Shown here in pieces: positions 49,176 through 52,002 of a stretch of DNA of 52,002 nucleotides. The notes below the pieces were generated by a model. The model was not told the origin of the DNA and did no database searches. It saw nothing but the letters and a program-made list of their open reading frames with translations. The stretch is taken from contig JAFZZT010000032.1 in assembly GCA_017615595.1 (NCBI GenBank), positions 1 to 52,002 on the forward strand, read 5' to 3'. The stretch comes from Bacteroidales bacterium (GTDB lineage Bacteria; Bacteroidota; Bacteroidia; Bacteroidales; WCHB1-69). The translations under genes were made by a program, and so were the position numbers. The first letter of the stretch is position 1; each line of letters opens with the position of its first letter.

Positions 49176-50309
49176 ATGTCTAATTCTGAAACATCTATTC
49201 AATCTTCCGACCGCTTTCAGAAAATCATCCGCACCAGCGTTGTTGGCATCGTAGCCAATGTGTTGCTGGCGGCGTTCAAAGCCATTGTGGGCCTGCTGGC
49301 CAGCTCCGTGGCCATCGTGATGGACGCGGTGAACAACCTCAGTGACGCGCTGTCGAGCGTCATCACCATAGTCGGCACGAAGCTCTCCGCACGCCCCGCC
49401 GACCGCAAACACCCCTACGGCCATGGCCGCATCGAGTATTTCAGCGCGATCATCATCGCCGTCATCGTCCTGTCGGCAGGTATCACCTCGCTGATCGAGT
49501 CGGTGAAGAAGATCTTCGCGCCCACCACGCCGGAATATACCACCGTGACGCTTGTGGTCATCATCGTGGCCATCGCGGTGAAGCTGCTGCTGGGCCGTTT
49601 CGTGAAGAAGCAGGGCGAACGGCTGAAGAGCGACGCCTTGATCGCATCCGGCTCAGACGCCCTTTTTGATGCCATCATCACGTTGGCGACCCTCGTCTCC
49701 GCCGGCATCATGCTGCTGTGGAACGTCTCGATTGACGGCTATCTCGGCGCACTCATCTCCCTCGTCATCATCAAGGCCGGTGTCGAGATGTTGGCTTCGC
49801 CCGTCAACGAACTGTTAGGCGCACGAGTTTCGGAAGAGCTGGTACACAACATCAAACAGGAAGTGATGGCCTTTGAGGAAGTTCACGGCGTCTATGACAT
49901 CATCCTGCACAACTACGGTCCCGAGGTGATGATCGGCTCCATGCACATCAGTGTCGATGACACGATGGATGCCTACCAGCTTCACGGGCTCACGCGCCGC
50001 ATCTCCGGACAGATGTACACGCAGCACAACATCATCATGACCGTGGGCGTGTATGCCGTTGCCACGGGCGCAAATAAACGCACCGAGTTGCAGACCACTG
50101 TCATGCAAGCCCTCAGCCGCCACAAAGATATCACCCAGGTGCATGGATTCTACTATTTCGAGAAGGAGAACCGTGTCTCGGTGGATGTGGTCCCCGATCT
50201 CTCCGTTCATGACGAAAAGGCTTTCCACCAACAACTCGTGGCCGAATTGAAACCGCTCCTGCCCGACATGGAGCTGAGCGTGGTGATCGACCATAATTAC
50301 AGCGAATAG
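49176..50309 (+). CDS. Cation diffusion facilitator (metal exporter)
   Basis: 377 residues. Six predicted membrane segments, the HPYGHGRIEY signature after segment 2, and a cytoplasmic C-terminal domain (~215-377, longer than usual, with two ferredoxin-like repeats). The transport site has D50, N54 and D57 in segment 2 (DAVNNLSD) and D161-x3-D165 in segment 5 (SDALFDA), whereas zinc exporters have HxxxD in segment 5. DxxxD is associated with manganese-type CDFs, so Mn2+ or another divalent metal is plausible. Metal not proven. Confidence 0.92.
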   Translation: MSNSETSIQSSDRFQKIIRTSVVGIVANVLLAAFKAIVGLLASSVAIVMDAVNNLSDALSSVITIVGTKLSARPADRKHPYGHGRIEYFSAIIIAVIVLSAGITSLIESVKKIFAPTTPEYTTVTLVVIIVAIAVKLLLGRFVKKQGERLKSDALIASGSDALFDAIITLATLVSAGIMLLWNVSIDGYLGALISLVIIKAGVEMLASPVNELLGARVSEELVHNIKQEVMAFEEVHGVYDIILHNYGPEVMIGSMHISVDDTMDAYQLHGLTRRISGQMYTQHNIIMTVGVYAVATGANKRTELQTTVMQALSRHKDITQVHGFYYFEKENRVSVDVVPDLSVHDEKAFHQQLVAELKPLLPDMELSVVIDHNYSE

Positions 50310-50356
50310 GTGAGACGAGCGTAAATAATAATCCCATCTGTGATGTATATTCATCT

Positions 50357-50737
50357 ATGAAAAAAATCATATACATATCATTAGCATTTTTGGTCTTGTC
50401 AGTATGCTCATGCCGCAATAACAAGACGTATCAGACGGATGGTCCCAATGCCTCGAAGTATGCCATAACGGCAGAAATGGCGTATGAAGGCGTGTACAAC
50501 TATTGTCATAGCGTGTATGACTGGAGCGTTGTGAAAGAGAATCCTTCCATGATGTATGTAGAGATGGGAGAAGAGACGGACTCTGCGTATCAAGTGATAT
50601 TCCGCAGCTATACGGGGGCGTTGGTGTATTTTTATGTAGATAAAATAAGTGGCACCACCCGAATGGTGGAGCAAGTTCCAAGTCTTGGTGTCGAAGAAGA
50701 AGTTGGAAGCTTCGAATTGTCTGATTATACAAAATAA
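50357..50737 (+). CDS. Small lipoprotein of unknown function
   Basis: 126 residues with a lipoprotein signal MKKIIYISLAFLVLSVCSC (Cys19). The mature part is predicted alpha then beta (ITAEMAYEGVYNYCHSVYDWS; YQVIFRSYTGALVYFYV). No family recognised. It lies 47 bases after the CDF gene and 6 bases before the UvrA-like gene on the same strand. Confidence 0.75.
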   Translation: MKKIIYISLAFLVLSVCSCRNNKTYQTDGPNASKYAITAEMAYEGVYNYCHSVYDWSVVKENPSMMYVEMGEETDSAYQVIFRSYTGALVYFYVDKISGTTRMVEQVPSLGVEEEVGSFELSDYTK

Positions 50738-50743
50738 TTCACT

Positions 50744-52002
50744 GTGAATAACATAGACCACCCCCACGACTTCGGCCACATCATCGTTCGCGATGCCACC
50801 GAGAACAACCTCAAGCACGTCAACGTCAGGATTCCCAAAGGGAAAATCACGGTGGTGACCGGCGTTTCGGGGTCGGGGAAGTCGTCGTTAGTGCTGGACA
50901 CCATCGCGGCCAAATCGCGCCGTGAACTCAACGACACCTTCCCCTCCTTCACCCAGCAGTATCTGCCCAAATACGGGCGGCCGCATGTGGGCGACATCGA
51001 GAACCTGCCCATCGCCATCGTCATTGAGCAGCGCAAACCCGCCTCCAACTCGCGCTCCACGGTGGGCACCTACACCGATATCTACGCACTGCTGCGACTG
51101 CTGTTCTCGCGTATCGGGCAACCCTTCGTGGGCTACTCCGATGCTTTCTCGTTCAACCACCCTTCAGGCAGCTGTCCGCGTTGCGCCGGATTGGGCGAAA
51201 TCCGCGAGTTGGACATCCACAAGTTGGTCGATTTCAACAAGTCGCTCAACGATGAGGACACCATCCACTATATCGCTTTCCACAAAGGGGGCTGGCGCTG
51301 GATACGCTACGCCCACAGCGGTCTCTTCGACCTCGACAAGAAAATCAGGGACTACACGTCCGAGGAACTCGACCTTTTCCTCAACTCGCCGCAGATCAAG
51401 TTGAAGAACCCGCCTTCCAACTGGCCCAAAACCGCCAAATACGAAGGCCTTATCCCCCGCATGTACCGCAGCATCATCAACTCGGAGGAGGGACTGCTGC
51501 ACGCCGCGGCGCTCAACCCCATGCTGACGATGGGCACCTGTCCCGACTGCGGCGGCACACGTCTCAACGAAAAGATACGCTCCTGCAAAATCAACGGAAC
51601 CAATATCGCCGAGGTGACGGCCATGAGCATCAGCGACTGCCGGAAATGGATGGAGACCATCGACAATCCGCTGGCGGAGGATATCAAGCGAGCCACCACC
51701 GAACGGCTGGCGGCGTTGGAGGAGATCGGACTCGGCTATCTCACCCTCGACCGCGCCATCGGCACCCTTTCCGGCGGCGAGGCACAGCGTTGCAAGATCG
51801 CGAAATTCATCAACTCACCCCTCTCGGACGTGATGTATATCCTTGATGAGCCCAGCGTGGGCCTGCACAACCACGACATCCTGCTGATGCAGAAATCGGT
51901 GCAGAAGCTCAAGAACCACGGCAACACCGTCATCCTCGTGGAGCACCACAAAGAGATTATCCGCATTGCCGACCATATCATCGACATGGGACCCGGTGCG
52001 GG
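50744..52002 (+). CDS. UvrA paralogue lacking the UvrB-binding domain (partial, runs off the window)
   Basis: Starts at a GTG, 6 bases after the lipoprotein stop, and is open to the right edge (419 codons seen). Walker A GVSGSGKSS (40-48), then YLPKYGRPHVGDIENLPIAI and NSRSTVGTYTDIYALLRLL as in UvrA. Immediately after LLFSRIG comes FSFNHPSGSCPRCAGLGE, so the first zinc finger, UvrB-binding and insertion domains of canonical UvrA (normally >100 residues) are missing. The second part has CPDCGG, the signature LSGGEAQR and Walker B YILDEPSVGLH. Short UvrA2/class II proteins without UvrB binding are known; some confer tolerance to DNA-binding drugs. Confidence 0.92.
   Translation, partial: MNNIDHPHDFGHIIVRDATENNLKHVNVRIPKGKITVVTGVSGSGKSSLVLDTIAAKSRRELNDTFPSFTQQYLPKYGRPHVGDIENLPIAIVIEQRKPASNSRSTVGTYTDIYALLRLLFSRIGQPFVGYSDAFSFNHPSGSCPRCAGLGEIRELDIHKLVDFNKSLNDEDTIHYIAFHKGGWRWIRYAHSGLFDLDKKIRDYTSEELDLFLNSPQIKLKNPPSNWPKTAKYEGLIPRMYRSIINSEEGLLHAAALNPMLTMGTCPDCGGTRLNEKIRSCKINGTNIAEVTAMSISDCRKWMETIDNPLAEDIKRATTERLAALEEIGLGYLTLDRAIGTLSGGEAQRCKIAKFINSPLSDVMYILDEPSVGLHNHDILLMQKSVQKLKNHGNTVILVEHHKEIIRIADHIIDMGPGA

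Noticed and set aside
1-52002. tRNA, rRNA, riboswitch or insertion sequence
   Set aside because: No cloverleaf with a GGTTCGAAT-type loop in context, no rRNA-like block, no known riboswitch core and no transposase frame with terminal inverted repeats were recognised by eye.

Overview
The window is a chromosomal segment of a Bacteroidetes bacterium, most likely order Bacteroidales. Four things point there. Shine-Dalgarno sequences are essentially absent. A recurrent TAnnTTTG -7 promoter box (usually TATCTTTG or TATTTTTG) lies just upstream of many starts. Several Bacteroidetes-type protein architectures are present: S46 dipeptidyl-peptidase, C69 dipeptidase, PurL fused to its glutaminase, a single-chain NfnA/NfnB-like flavoprotein, and DUF4139/MuiA. 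There are also many short lipoproteins. I see no rRNA, tRNA, CRISPR array, recognisable insertion sequence or prophage. About 44 protein genes are called, most of them housekeeping. The first and last genes are cut by the window edges.

Layout. 1-6.9 kb: the tail of a winged-helix protein, a Pro/Glu-repeat protein, thymidine kinase (tdk), phosphate acetyltransferase (pta), a ComEC-like channel protein and GMP synthase (guaA). 6.9-8.8 kb: an AT-richer accessory pair, a predicted HExxH zinc peptidase and a small unrecognised protein. 8.9-13.7 kb: a secreted C69 dipeptidase, then a minus-strand operon in which the GTPase EngB sits between two proteins with degenerate LytM (M23) domains, followed by a META-domain lipoprotein. 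13.8-18.3 kb: purL coupled to a bifunctional-nuclease (DUF151) gene. 18.3-24.3 kb, minus strand: HI0933-type flavoprotein and gmk; ompA-like lipoprotein, mutY and tadA; a glycosyltransferase and a sugar-phosphate transferase. 24.4-26.1 kb: a double-ATPase peptide ABC transporter subunit.

26.2-29.8 kb is the most accessory-looking part. It has a three-gene minus-strand operon of exported proteins, an approximately 1.1 kb spacer with an unrecognised open frame and three clear stem-loops, and a tiny cysteine-rich lipoprotein. 29.8-41 kb, plus strand: a DoxX/MauE-thioredoxin membrane protein overlapping a TetR regulator, a fused NfnAB-like oxidoreductase, a DPP7-type S46 peptidase, an exported nitroreductase/flavin-reductase fusion, a MuiA-like protein and a secreted protein with internal repeats. 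41-48 kb, minus strand: small membrane proteins, an SDR, sufS, then parE, a lipoprotein and tilS. 48-52 kb: an outer-membrane-like protein, a CDF metal transporter, a lipoprotein and the start of a short UvrA paralogue that lacks the UvrB-binding insertion.

Taken together the genes describe an anaerobe-like lifestyle using extracellular peptides (S46, C69, peptide ABC ATPase), acetate and acetyl-phosphate metabolism (pta) and flavin/ferredoxin redox balancing (NfnAB-like). No single coherent new system is obvious. The best candidates for something undescribed are the HExxH pair, the two non-catalytic LytM proteins flanking EngB, the internally repeated secreted protein, the exported three-gene operon with its structured spacer, and the 7-bp AGTTNNN repeat arrays that extend into the ends of two genes. 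All functional statements come from reading motifs by eye; no database search was run.
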